From NCBI GenBank assembly GCA_947034895.1, contig OX344764.1, positions 54,913,348 to 54,977,347 on the forward strand: DNA of 64,000 nucleotides, read 5' to 3'. The notes under the pieces were generated by a model. It ran no database searches, was not told the DNA's origin, and saw nothing but the letters and a program-made list of their open reading frames with translations. Position numbers and translations under genes: made by a program. Shown here piece after piece: positions 21,316-32,470 of the stretch. This stretch comes from Rhytidiadelphus loreus (taxonomy: Eukaryota; Streptophyta; Bryopsida; Hypnales; Hylocomiaceae). Numbering within the stretch: the first letter of the stretch is position 1; each line of letters opens with the position of its first letter.

Positions 21316-21888
21316 TCACTTGAAGTCATGGCTATCGATATCCCACAGATCTCCAATTGTTTGTAGTCCAGCTAGTACTAGTTCCCTGGTGTGGGTAACG
21401 ATAAAGTGAAAGTTGGAGCCAATGTACCATGTGCACCACCATATGCTGGTGGACAGAACTTTGTCGGCATTGGAAGAGAGGATGGGTACTATGAATTTGG
21501 CAATTTTCCGCCAAGCAAAGACTATCCTATTCCACACCCTGGATCCACGAGAAGCTGAAAAGGTATCTGTCATTAGCCATGACTGCAACGGAAACCAATA
21601 ACTGTTTTTTGAATTTGGTTTCATCTTGTGGATTCTGTATCTCAAAAGAACCTTGAGATTGAAAATCCCGGGTTTGATAGCAAACGTAATCCACTTGGCA
21701 AGAAGAACGGTAAGTGATACTTTCGGGTCAAGTAGATGTAATCCGCCAGCTCGTTTTGGCAAACAACAATCTTCCCAGTTCACCCTTGTTCTAGCCGTGT
21801 GTTCCGACTTCCGACCCACTCCAAAGAAAATTTTGGAGGCTTCTCCAGATTCTACGAACGGCTTGGAGTGATCCACTCCAAATTGCAA
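21316..21888 (-). pseudogene. LINE ORF2, region after RT
   Basis: This open stretch of 190 residues includes VNWEDCCLPKRAGGLHLLD and LLAKWITFAIKP, the conserved block found between RT and zf-RVT in plant L1 proteins. Upstream (21890-22150) the same protein continues with stops and shifted frames. It is a decayed fragment. Confidence 0.82.
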
Positions 21889-23032
21889 TAAAGTAGTAGA
21901 GTGTTGACAACAGCACTGTGTTGATCATCGTGACTCGACCCGCAAAAGAGAGGCGCTAGGTGCTCCAATAGGTGAGCTTTTTGGTAATTTTTTGGTGAAT
22001 AAAACCATCAATGTCAGCAGTCTCCATAGTAATGCCAAAAGGAGTGTTGAGGAGTTTGGAAATTGATCCTATGGGGGCCCATGGAGAATTGAATTGAACC
22101 GTCCAGGAGGGCCTCTCCGATTAGGAAAACCAGTACCCAATACTTTTCGACTAGTTGATAATGAGTCCTATTGCTGTCCCGAATTTTTGTAGGAAGGAAA
22201 TGGTATTTCGAAGTACTACTTTTGTGCCTGCAATGGACATACCTGTGTCATTTACGTATTGAGATACCAGTTGATAAAACCCGCTCTTTGGCAATTGAAT
22301 GCCTTGTATTCTTCCCAGCCATTGTTCCTTTACTACTGCCATATTTAGAACTTCTCCAATGATAAGGAAGAGGTAAGGTGCTAAGGGACAGCCTTGGCGT
22401 ACACCGCGGAGGATGGGAAAACTCTTGGATACTTTGCCATTCACTAGCATTGATGCCGAAGCGTCTTGTAGTAACATCTTCACTAGCTGTGTAAAGGAAT
22501 CTGGAATGTTGATTGCCTTCATCACCCGGAAAAGGAAATCCCACGCTACAACATCGTAAGCTTTAATGAAATCAAGTTTAAGAAATATGAGATCTTGATC
22601 CGATTCCCTTGCCCAATTGATTGTTTCATGTTGTAGGAGGATGTTAGATAGTATGTGTCGGGAGGGCAGGAAGGCAGACTATTCTGGGCTTATGACTTCC
22701 TGTAAAATACCTTGTAATCTAATCTGGAGGGCTTTGGCTAATATTTTGTACAAAACATTAAGTAATGTTATTGGGCGCCAGTTTGATAGATTAGCCTAGT
22801 CCCCTTATTTAAATAAGAGAACTATAGTGTCAGATGTCATACCATTGGGAAGGCGTCCTTGAGAAACAACCATGAGAATCATGATGGTGAAGTCGTCACC
22901 AATCAAGTTCCAAAAACGACGGTAAAACTCAGCGGTAACCCCATCTAGACCTAGGCTTCGTCCTTTCACCATTTGTAGAAGGGCCGTGTATAATTCCTCT
23001 TTAGTTAGAGGAGCTTCTAGAATCTGGCTCAT
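21889..23032 (-). pseudogene. LINE ORF2 reverse transcriptase
   Basis: Starting next to the solo LTR, the frame shows PLTKEELYTALLQM, GLDGVTAEFYRRFW and LPNGMTSDTIVLLFK. Then, after a stop near 22803, come NWRPITLLN-type sequence, AFLPSRHIL, FLKLDFIKAYD, VNGKVSKSFPILRGVRQGCPL, and the active site QYVNDT at about 22245. Active L1 RTs have a second Asp pair (F/Y-A/V-D-D), so the first Asp has become Asn through G-to-A change. RT copies the LINE RNA at the target nick. The element cannot move by its own enzyme. Confidence 0.9.
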
Positions 23033-24292
23033 TGTGAGCCCCAAATTCGTCACTTGGGACTCATTGTTTTCTTTTTTTTAGTTTAGTACAAATTAAGGCA
23101 TAAAGTACTACAAAAAGCCCAAAAAAGAGTGTAGAACCAAAATAGGTATGTCACGTACCAGTATAGCATTTGATCATAAATAGCCTTTTGTCCATAGATT
23201 AACCACAAAACCCACTTGTATATAGGTTAGAACCCGTAAATAGTAGGAAACAATAGGGCTACCGGGAACTTACCCAAAATAGCCCAAACCCAGTGCATGT
23301 GACCATGATAGGCTAAATTGGTCTTAGGAGAGTTAGGGAGGTCCCCACATAAATCTCCAAAGATAGGTTCTAGTTTCCCCATTTCATCGACGAAACGTTA
23401 GGAATCCAAATTGTTAGCTTGCAAGTGTTACTTGTTCCAGACAGGCCGCATGGAGGAATCCACAGCCGCCGGATAGTGTTCTTGGATTTGGAACATGTTG
23501 GGGTATCTACAACAAAATCCATTCGACAAGATTCCTTCACGTGTGAAAGATTCCTTGACTGTCGGCGATTCAACCGAAGTCAGTTTTCACCTCGCCACCG
23601 ACTGTGTGCCAGATTAGCCCAAGACTTGGCACGTGGCTTGGGGGACTCCATGAGAGGTTCCCCCAAAAGTCTCGGTTTTTTTTTATCTCCAAAGGATCTT
23701 TTTCCGAGCAGTCAACCGCCAAAGGCCACGACAGGAAATTCATAAAAAATACCCAGGCCGCGGTAAAATCTCACTAAAAATTAGACTAGCATCTTTTATG
23801 TTAATAACGCGCCCCGACAAATTTCATGGTGTTCCAATAGCGGGAGGTAGCCGAAATCAACAACATTCCCCCAATTAATAATTACGGCAAGACCTTTGCG
23901 GGGTTGACCAGCGTCCCGGGAGCGTACGAAGTCGGAACAAAGACATCAAGGAATCTTTTCTTACTCCCTAGAGCCTCCCCAACAACCCTATCTAGTTACC
24001 CAGGCCAAAAGAGGTAAACCCCAAAAGTTAGGTTTTTACCCTTTTAATTGGCTCTAGTTGGCACTAGTTTCCGATGGTTTTTTTGTGATATAAATAGGGG
24101 TAAGGGATTCTGTAGACTAAAAATGGCATTCTGAAGCCATTGGCGCAATCCATTTGCAATTCCGAGCTAAACTCCAAAAGTTAGAAGATAGGACCAACGT
24201 AAAACCCAAAATTAGGTGAAAATCTCAAATTTGGATGAAAATTTGGATGGATGAGGTTACTCGTCGAGGGGGGGAGTGGGCCCTTGGAAACC

Positions 24293-24299
24293 TATAAAA
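24293..24299 (+). promoter_or_regulatory. Likely TATA box of LTR copy B
   Basis: CCTATAAAAGGGGGCCC lies about 1.26 kb from the LTR start and is conserved in copy A. It fixes the sense strand of this LTR family. Confidence 0.65.
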
Positions 24300-25049
24300 G
24301 GGGGCCCTTCTCTCTCCCAAAAGACCCCCAATACTTGTTTTGGGTCCGTGGGTCCAACCTCTTTTTATGTTTTGGTGTTTGCCAAAACTCCCCACTGTGT
24401 TTTTGGAGCACCTTGCTCCTTTCATTGTTGTTCTTTTCATTGTTAGTGTTGAAGGTCCGTGGGAGGCCCTTCACCTTTTGCTTTTGTAAACTCTTGCGTG
24501 TTCTTTGAAGGCCTTACTTCTACCCAAGTATCTTCAATTGTCCTTCTTGTGTGTCCCTTATTAATCCTAGAGCCACCCTCCACCGTACCTTGGTGATGCC
24601 GCTTTGGGGGGCCTCTAGTTTTATGTCGTCCATGTTATACTAACCTTCTATTTACTAACCACGCGTTACTTCCATTACTAACCAAGTCTCTTATTTCATA
24701 TTACCAAGTCTTTTCGTTGTAGTTGGAAAAGAGTGAAGTAGTTCCCCCCGGAGCAACCAAACCTCACCTTTCCTTGTCCAAGTTCAGTCCTAAATTGTGT
24801 GTTAAACATTCACCACACGACGGAGCTTTGAACCTCTAGGGGGCGGCAATCCTAAATTTGGTGTTAAAACCAAATTGACGGCGGAGCTTTGCACCCCCCT
24901 CGTGGCCGATTACAAAGTTTAGTTTCCAAAACATTTGGAAACTATTCAAAGTTTAGCGTCCAAAAAACGGTCACTCAAGTCTACGAGAGTCTACCTACCG
25001 TCCGTTTAGTAATAGCCATTGTGCTTTGATAGTTCATAAAAAATCCAAA

Positions 25050-25612
25050 GGGGGGGGTCTCAGTCCACGGGGAAGGGTCTCAACTGCCGGGTGAGGGTTC
25101 AGTCGCCGGGGAGGGTTTCAATCACGGGGAAGGGTCTCAGTCACCGGGTGAGGGTTCAGTCGCCGGGTGAGGGCTCAGTCGCCGAGGGAGGGCTCAACTG
25201 CAGGGTGGGTTCAGTCTACCGGGTAGGGCTCAGTTGCCGGGGAAGGGTCTCAGTTTGCCGGGTGGGGTTCAGTCTGCTGAGTAAGGGTCCAATCGTCGGG
25301 GGAGACGGCTCAACTGCGGGGTTGGATTCAGTCGCCGGGTGAGGGTTCAGTCGGGGGAGAGGGCTCAGTCTGATGGGTTGGGTCCAGTCGTCAGGGGAGA
25401 GGGCTCAACTGCAGGGTGGGTTCAGTCTGCCTAGTAAGGGTCTCAATCTGCCGGGGAAGAAGGTCTCAGCTGCCGGATGGGGTTCAGTCGGGGGAGAGGG
25501 CTCAACTGCGGGGTGGGGTTCAGTCGCCGGGGTGGGTTCAGTCTGCCGGGTGGGGTCTCAACTACCAGGGGAGGGGTCTCAGCTTGCGGGGTTGGGTTTT
25601 AGCCCTCCAAAT
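25050..25612. repeat. G-rich minisatellite in LTR copy B
   Basis: Irregular units of roughly 20-45 bp are built from GGGTCTCAGTC, CGCCGGGTGAGGGTTCAGTC and GGGCTCAACTGCGGGGTGGG. The array lies about 1.3-1.8 kb from the same LTR end as the C-rich array of copy A (1.5-1.8 kb), yet the unit is different. Long open frames here come from the repeat. Confidence 0.88.
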
Positions 25613-26886
25613 CGAACGGCCCTAAGCTAAAAGATAGAGTTAGCTAGGGGGAAGAAAGAAACTAATGAGGAGATAGGAAGACAAGGGTGGAGAAGACAAT
25701 ACAAAAGCTTGCCTACACGCATGGGGTAACTAAAAGCTAGTCAAGGCCAAGGAGTCACGCCAATGCCATAGCAACACCACCACTCCTCTGCAAAAACAAC
25801 CACGAGCAACCACCTTCGAATGGAGGAGGAAAGGAGGTGATAGAACTTAGATAGGAAGAGGAGACTATAGTGGAGATAAGGGGGGAATCCCTCCCTCCAT
25901 TAGGAGAAAACTTACGCACACGGCATTTTCTCCGGGCGTAAGTGGTAGTTAACCGGCCCTTTGACTTTTCAAAACAAGTGAGGTACGCCCAACCGGCCCC
26001 CTTTAATGGGGCACGCGGGTTGAGGAGGACCAAGGAAAGAAGGAAAAATAATTCTTTCAAGGAGGACGGGCCATCTTTTGGCCACTAGGATCAATAACCG
26101 CTCTCACTAGCTTGGAGGAGGAGGTTGCCCTTCGCCGCTTGCCATGGAAGAAGGGGAAGGCGCTATAAGCTTGGAGATGGACTTCCACGCCGGGGTAAAC
26201 TACTAACTATTCCCCCACCTTCCGGCGGGGCCAAGAACATAGGAAGGCCGAGAGCTAGATGTTGCTAGGTCCAAGTCAGGTCAGATTAGAGTAGATAGGC
26301 TTAGAGTAGACTCCGAGAGGTTTCCAAAAACATAAGACACTTAGGAATCGGAGTCAGGACGACCGAGATATTAACCGATGAAGTTTAGGACCCGGCACGG
26401 ATGAAATCGTGGAGATTTCATCCAACCAAGTAGAAACTTAGGATTTAGCTAGGAAGTAGGGGGTCAGGTCCGTAGGTCAAATTTCATCCTCAACCGAATT
26501 GGGAAGCCCATAGGAAACCATGGATGAAGTTTGAAAGCTTCGCGGTCAAAACTCCATCCGCCTATGGCGGGTGATTAGAGAGTCCAATTGGGACGAGCCT
26601 TAGGTTTTTAGAAACGGCGTGAGGTGATCTCCCACATCTAGGATGATAGAATAACCTTTAGAAATAGGGACCACAAAACAGGACATAGCAAGGTAGTCAC
26701 TATAGTAGTCAATTAGAACCACCATTAGAGAGTCACGATTAGCAAGCTAGCAAAAAAGATCCATTGCTTGGAAGGCACAATGGATTGACGCTTAAACACC
26801 CAGTAGAGTAGGAAACTATCATAGGACTAGAACCTGGTTGTGTTCGCCGATTTACCAAGGGTGGGTAAATAAGCGCCCACACTCAT

Positions 26887-27437
26887 ACCTTGGGAGAATT
26901 TGCTGACGACGCATTCTAGGATGGCGTCACAGTCGATCAAGTCCTCTGAGCTTGGAGGTTTCTGAGAGTATAATCTAGTATAGAAGTCTGTACATATCGT
27001 CTCAATCTGCACTTGACCATGGCAGATTGACCTGTAAGCGTTTTTGAGTTCTGTAATGTTGGTTGTGTTGGGAGCTTCCTAGACACCTTTGAGGAACTCC
27101 GCTGATAATTGGTCTTCGTGTACCCTCCATCGCGCTCTGGATCTGGTTCTTTGTCATTCTAGCTTCCGTGTTTCTATGCTCGCTAGATTGGAGCGAATCT
27201 GGTTTACCTCCTCTTGGAGATGGGTAGATTGCGGAGAGTTCTGAAGTTCTCCGGTCTTGGTTTCTAGTGACTGGTAGAGTGATAATTCTGTTGCCCGGCT
27301 AATGGTCGCCCTGTGGATGCAGTACACGCGGTAATATCGCGTTACTTTCTTCAACTTGGAAAAAAAGGAAGCGTGTCCCGGGGCTTAGGACCAGATTGCT
27401 CGTATGTTTGTATCAACGTCCTGCAGATGGTTCGAAG
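26887..27437 (-). pseudogene. LINE ORF2 linker between endonuclease and RT
   Basis: Residues ETICTDFYTRLYSQK and CDAILECVVSKFSQG, and upstream a coiled-coil-like stretch (YQSLETKTGELQ…EEVNQIRSNLASIE), match the linker preceding RT in plant L1 ORF2. Stops occur between 27012 and 27154. Both ends join in frame to neighbouring LINE pieces once the LTR (left) and the CACTA element (right) are removed. Confidence 0.82.
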
Positions 27438-27440
27438 ACA

Positions 27441-30400
27441 CACTATAAGAAAACTGTGTTTTTTTGGATGTCGGATCCAAAACGTAGCATGTCTTTGGCT
27501 AGACATACTATGTCCACATGAACATTGAGATGTTTACTAGACAGATGCAATGAAAGTGTATGTTTATGTGGATGTTGTAGAAAATAGAGGAAAATTATGG
27601 TCACTACATGTAGGTGCTAACAAAAACAATTATGCCATTAAAGACATGATTGCAGACATAATGATGTTTCAAAGATTGTTCGTTAAAAACAATCATTGCC
27701 ACGTCAGCATCCCTAGTCCATTTTAACCGTGGATAAATTAGTAGAAATTACTAAATTGCCCAAGGTGAAAAAAAAAGATGATGGGCAAGTAGTTTGGGGA
27801 AAAAAGCTAATGTGGCATGTGACGTGGTATATGACATGAAAATTCAATGACGAGGACATGAAAAATGCTGACGTGGCATCTAACGTGACATTGTCTGAGA
27901 AGATTAATGTTGTTTTGAGTAACATCAACTTAGACGTCAACAAAAATTTTGATACTGTTTTTGGCAACATCTATTCAAATGTCTTTTGAGACATTTTCTA
28001 GGATGTCAACTTTGACATTCAAACATTTTGCAACATCAACTTTGACATACACTATAAAAAATAACCCATATAAAATACATAGTACATTGTACAAAATACA
28101 CCATATATTATACACTATACACAATATTTGGTATTTATGTCACATGACTTAAAAGCCAATTATTGTGTGTAAATAGACATGACAAGACATACTATTTATA
28201 CAAGTAGGGCAGTAGGAGGCATGACAAACTATATGGGATATGTAATTTTTCAAAATTATACAAATTTGTCAAACTTGACATCTTAGTTGATATCGCAAAA
28301 AACATCTAGACATCTCAATTGATGTCTTAGTTGATGTCTAAAAAAACACTGTTAAACTTTTTGAATGGTGTCTAGATGTGCTGATGTGGCATGCCACCTC
28401 ATCCTTGTTGGATGCTATATTTTTTTTTATTTTTTGAATTTGAGTCCATTTAAGTGAAGTGAACTTTGCCAAGTTTAGTTTATACTATGATTTATTTTTT
28501 ATTCTCATGGAGTTGGGATGCACCTAAGCCAAATAAAAATAATAAATAATAAATAAAAAGTGAATCAAATACCACATCACTTGGCACTTTTTAAATTTTT
28601 TTAAATTTTTTTAAAAAACTTGTCTAATGGCTGACCTTCCCCTACATTTTACATTTGGTCAGGGTTTTACCTCCATCTATAGTAATTTTCTTTAATTTAA
28701 CCGAAGTTAAACCAAAAGCTCTTGCCAACATGGCATTTCAGTGTTTTCTTGGACGTTGTACAAAACACAACTATGTTTTTCTTAATATCTTTTAGAACAT
28801 TACCGTTGCATAGGACATCAACTTGTTCCATCTGTGACATGCAAACATTTTTTGAAACATCCAACTCAATTCTACCTCCTATGGCTACAATCCCATCTTT
28901 GTACTCTTGTTTTGAAAACATCCTTGTTTGTTGCTAATGTTCAAAAAAATGCAGGTTTCTTATAGTGAACCTTCCCTGTTCAGATGATGTCACATACACA
29001 TTACACCGAGCATCCACAATCATTATTTTTGTCACCCGATGAATGTTTTCAAGACAACAATTCCTTGTAAGAGACATAGAAGTAGACAAGTTGCCCTATC
29101 CTTCAGATGTTCTACATGACATTTGCAAGCTCACACATATATGCTAAGAACATAGACGTATTAACCCCTAAAGGACCATTGTCCCCTCGAGGACAAATGT
29201 GTTTTCGGGCAGGTACCTACGAGCTGAAATTTTGTTGTGATTTTTTAAAACTTCTTTTGGAGATGGAAAAACTGATAAGCTTTGTGGGAATATAATTTTT
29301 TTCACAATTGGTGCCCGGGAACAAAAGTTATGACCAAATAAGCTCAAACGGAGGAAAGGCAGTCCGGAAAGCAAAATAAAAATAGACCAAAATTTTTTTA
29401 AAAATTTAATATTTTTTTCTCATAGATTATATTTTTGTCTATCTAGAAAGCATTGATTCATTTCAATTGGATTTGTTATGAGCAAGTTATGGACATTCTT
29501 GTTTTTTGGGCAGTAAAAGCATCTTCTCAAAAAAAATAACTTGTAAGATTCATTTCTGAATGCAATTTTTTTTTTTTTTTTCAATTTTTTTTTACATGGT
29601 CTGATTTACTTTTTAGAAAAATTCCATCATTGGGATTAGTGCATTTTCATTCCATCTAAAATATATTAATATTTTAGATTTCCCTTCTATCTCATACCTA
29701 TTTCTATTCAACAATTTTTTTAAGAATGATATTTAAGTTTTTTTGAATTTTTTCTCCTAGACTCTCAACTCAATTCTCCACCATAAAGATTTAAAGCTCA
29801 AAACTCTGTAGTGCAAAAGTTTTAAGTTAAAATGTTCAAAGTAAAAAAAACCTAGTCCTGCAAGGTGTTGAAAAATTTGTTTTTTTCACTTTAAACTCAG
29901 ATATCTTGCAATCTGTGTGGTAAAAAATTCTAAATTTTTTTCCACACACTCTCACACTAATTAGATGTAAGATACTATGGCCAAATATGGAAGAAAAAAA
30001 AAAAAAAAATTTCACTCTTTGCTATAGATATGGCAGTTTGAGTGTTTTTTGGCAGAAAAAAGACCTTGGTCCTTCAGGAGTTAAGCTTCAACCTCATGAA
30101 TTGTGTTGTCACCTACAATGACAAAGTAGGCTCTTTTTTCATCTATGGGATACTACATTGGGTCCTCAACTTCTTGCATTGGTTGTAGTCCATCGAAGTC
30201 CCTATCATTTTGCAATTGAACCATGTTCAGGATGGATTGGGTAGAATATAGTGCCTTCCATTACTCCTAATCTCTATTCAGCACACAACTTTCCAAAATG
30301 TTCAATTTCCTTTCTCACGAATGTCAACCACTCTGCAAAAGGTAAAAATCTTACTTAAGGAAGATAACAAACAACTCTTTGTGGTTGCAAGAACCTTGAC

Positions 30401-31671
30401 TATAGACAAAAAACTCTACATCCCTTTCTAAGCCTTTGTCAAGATGTATTCCTTGCATGATACATTGCTTGGTATCATTTAGAGCATTGGTCTAAACAAT
30501 TGTATGCAATGCCTTAATACCACATATGAGAACTACAAATGTCTACACTGATGTTTTTTGATCAGTGTCTAAGTTTGCAAAGACAACTACCTATGACATC
30601 TACTTATATATTAGTGTTGACACCAACATCATAGGAGACATTACTTTTGATATTTTCCATGACGTCTCAAAAGATGTCTAGACATTTAAATGTAATCTAC
30701 AATTCTACTTATAACAATTCTTGTGTTTTTCCATATCCCATATTGTTTGTCTAACTTTCCACCACCCCTCTTGTATAAAGAGGTTGTCTTCTCCTCTCTA
30801 TATAATCACATCAAGTGGCTTTTAAAGCCATGTACTATAATATCCAAATATGGTGTATTTTGTTTGGCATATTTTGTGAGGTGTATTTTGTATTGTATAT
30901 GGTGTACTATGTATGACATGTTGTATTGGACATTTTTGAAATACATTTGGAGTCATATGACATAATTCTTAGTACAGTGTATTTTGTATGGCATATTATG
31001 TATTGTATATGGTATATTATGTATGGTATATGAAATGTTGTATTTTATATTATGAAATTTGGATGTGCATTATGTCAAAGGTGACATCATTTTGTTCTTC
31101 TAAATCATATTGGACGTTGCAAGAAATATTCATGGTGAAATGAGGACATCTACAATGACATCCCACAACATCTAGATGTTTAAGTTGATGTCTCAATAAA
31201 TGTCTAGACATCTACAATGACGTCTCAGAAAACGTCTAGACGTCTAAGTTGATGTCTTTCAAAACATCAAAATGTCTAAGTTGATGTCTTCAAAAACAAT
31301 ATTAAATTTCTTAAACAACAAGAAAATGCGTTGACGTGGCAAAGAAATGTGTTGACATGGCATGCCATATCATCCTTACTAAATACAATGTCAGATGCCA
31401 CCTCAGATGCCACATCATGGACGGGAATGGATGAAAAAAATCCTACATGGCTTCCCGCGCATGCGTGGCACTTAGGTGGCAGCCACATGGCGACCTTTCA
31501 GGACCCCATTGACCCATGTTTTTTGTGATGTCTAGCCAGATTTTTGATGTTTTTGGCACGTTTGTGCGGGACGTGATTTTTTAGACATCCTTGCAGACGT
31601 AGAAAAACGTCAGTAGAGACGTGCGGATGTCTAAATCTCCAAATCTCGAAAAACACAGTTTTCTTATAGTG
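27441..31671. mobile_element. 4.2-kb CACTA transposon, non-autonomous, TSD ACA
   Basis: Identical 23-bp terminal inverted repeats (CACTATAAGAAAACTGTGTT plus three T) end at 27441 and 31671. ACA flanks both sides (27438-27440, 31672-31674). Subterminal regions contain many direct and inverted copies of words such as AAGTTGATGTCT and GACATCTA, as CACTA elements do for transposase binding. No transposase-like protein is visible, so it depends on a partner. It interrupts LINE ORF2 just after the endonuclease and carries a nested TIR element at 29161-30084. Confidence 0.95.
29161..30084. mobile_element. 0.92-kb TIR element (family T), copy 1, nested in CACTA
   Basis: Ends are TTAACCCCTAAAGGACCA and the inverse TGGTCCTTCAGGAGTTAA. 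The interior matches copies at 40877-41689 and 62437-63371, including a GGTACCT(A/G)C block near one end and AGATATCTTGCAATCTG-like sequence near the other. No coding capacity. The outer TTAA may be the target duplication, which would resemble TTAA-targeting elements. TIR sequence alone does not settle the superfamily. Confidence 0.8.
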
Positions 31672-31674
31672 ACA

Positions 31675-32470
31675 TCACCCACCTACTAGGTCATTGTTGG
31701 GGTTGCTTTAGTTTGATGGCCACAGATATAGGGCTGTGGTCAGATCATGTATGATCACCCTTGATACTATATTTGATAATTCTACGACTGCTAGGAACTA
31801 GATCCACAAATATGTAGCACCTATTAAGCCTGGCCATAATTCTGTCGGAACCACATCTAGCATTATCCCATGAATACATAAGACTGGATGAAGTTAACGG
31901 AAATTCCTCCACTTGTAACAATCCTTTAAGGCCATTAAACGAAAGTCTTTCCTGGGCTGGGCTGGTGCGACCTGAGGCATTGGATTTGTCGCTACAACTC
32001 TCCACCATGTTGAAATCACCAAGCATGATCCACCTGCAAGTCTGTGGTAATTCCCAGTTTATGGTTTCCAAGAGAATGCGACGGGGGTGAGGTTCATGTG
32101 GCACATACACATTAGCAAAGCCAATATCTCCACCTGGGATGTGTGAGAGAATAAACCATTGTACTCTGCCACCATATAGGAAACCAGATTGGGCAATGAG
32201 ATTCACATACCTTAGTGTAATCAAGGATGCTACGCAGTCTTTGCCCGCATTGTTGCCGTCGGTCGTGTAGCTGGGCTCAGCCTCAGTAATAAGCGTAGTG
32301 GCTTGTTTCCATAAGGATCTGCCAAGTTGGGACGCCCCGGCCCCTCGGAGTTTGTACTTTTGCAAAAATACTAAGTCTACATGCCGCCTTCTAATGTACT
32401 GTCGGAGGTTATCAATGGCACTTGGGTAATTTAGACCTCTCACATTCTGAGATAAGATTGTGATCTTCAT
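31675..32470 (-). pseudogene. LINE ORF2 N terminus, APE-type endonuclease
   Basis: The start codon at 32470 follows directly on ORF1. Residues SQNVRGLN (N9), MLGDFNM, SWDNARCGSDRIM-type sequence and, beyond an in-frame stop at 31745, SDHSPIS form the ordered motifs of an exonuclease/endonuclease/phosphatase fold that nicks the target. At the second motif the sequence is FLQKYKL where active enzymes have LQE, so catalytic Glu is replaced by Lys at position 38 (GAG to AAG). The enzyme is dead. The open frame runs 241 residues before the stop. Confidence 0.9.

Larger units (their letters stand above)
23033..26881 (+). mobile_element. 3.85-kb solo LTR (family L, copy B), TSD CTCAT
   Basis: TG…CA termini (TGTGAGCCCCAAATTCGTC start, GTAAATAAGCGCCCACA end) with CTCAT at 23028-23032 and 26882-26886. 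It is the inverse of copy A over most of its length. It splits LINE ORF2; taking it out with one CTCAT rejoins the frame as FSQGMSQILEAPL. No internal region is present. Copies A and B differ mainly in their minisatellite and AT-rich tandem arrays. Confidence 0.95.

Noticed and set aside
25091..25630. Gly/Val/Ser-rich open frames suggesting a structural protein.
   Set aside because: They come from the G-rich tandem array of the second solo LTR and have no start context or homology.
13937..26881. The inverted pair of 4-kb LTRs considered as the two ends of one giant inverted-repeat transposon.
   Set aside because: Each copy has its own 5-bp target duplication (ATTAG and CTCAT) and sits in a different host element, so they are independent solo LTRs.
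28697..28937. Overlapping 70-codon frames in the CACTA element considered as a transposase remnant.
   Set aside because: No transposase motif, both strands open, and no continuation in neighbouring sequence.
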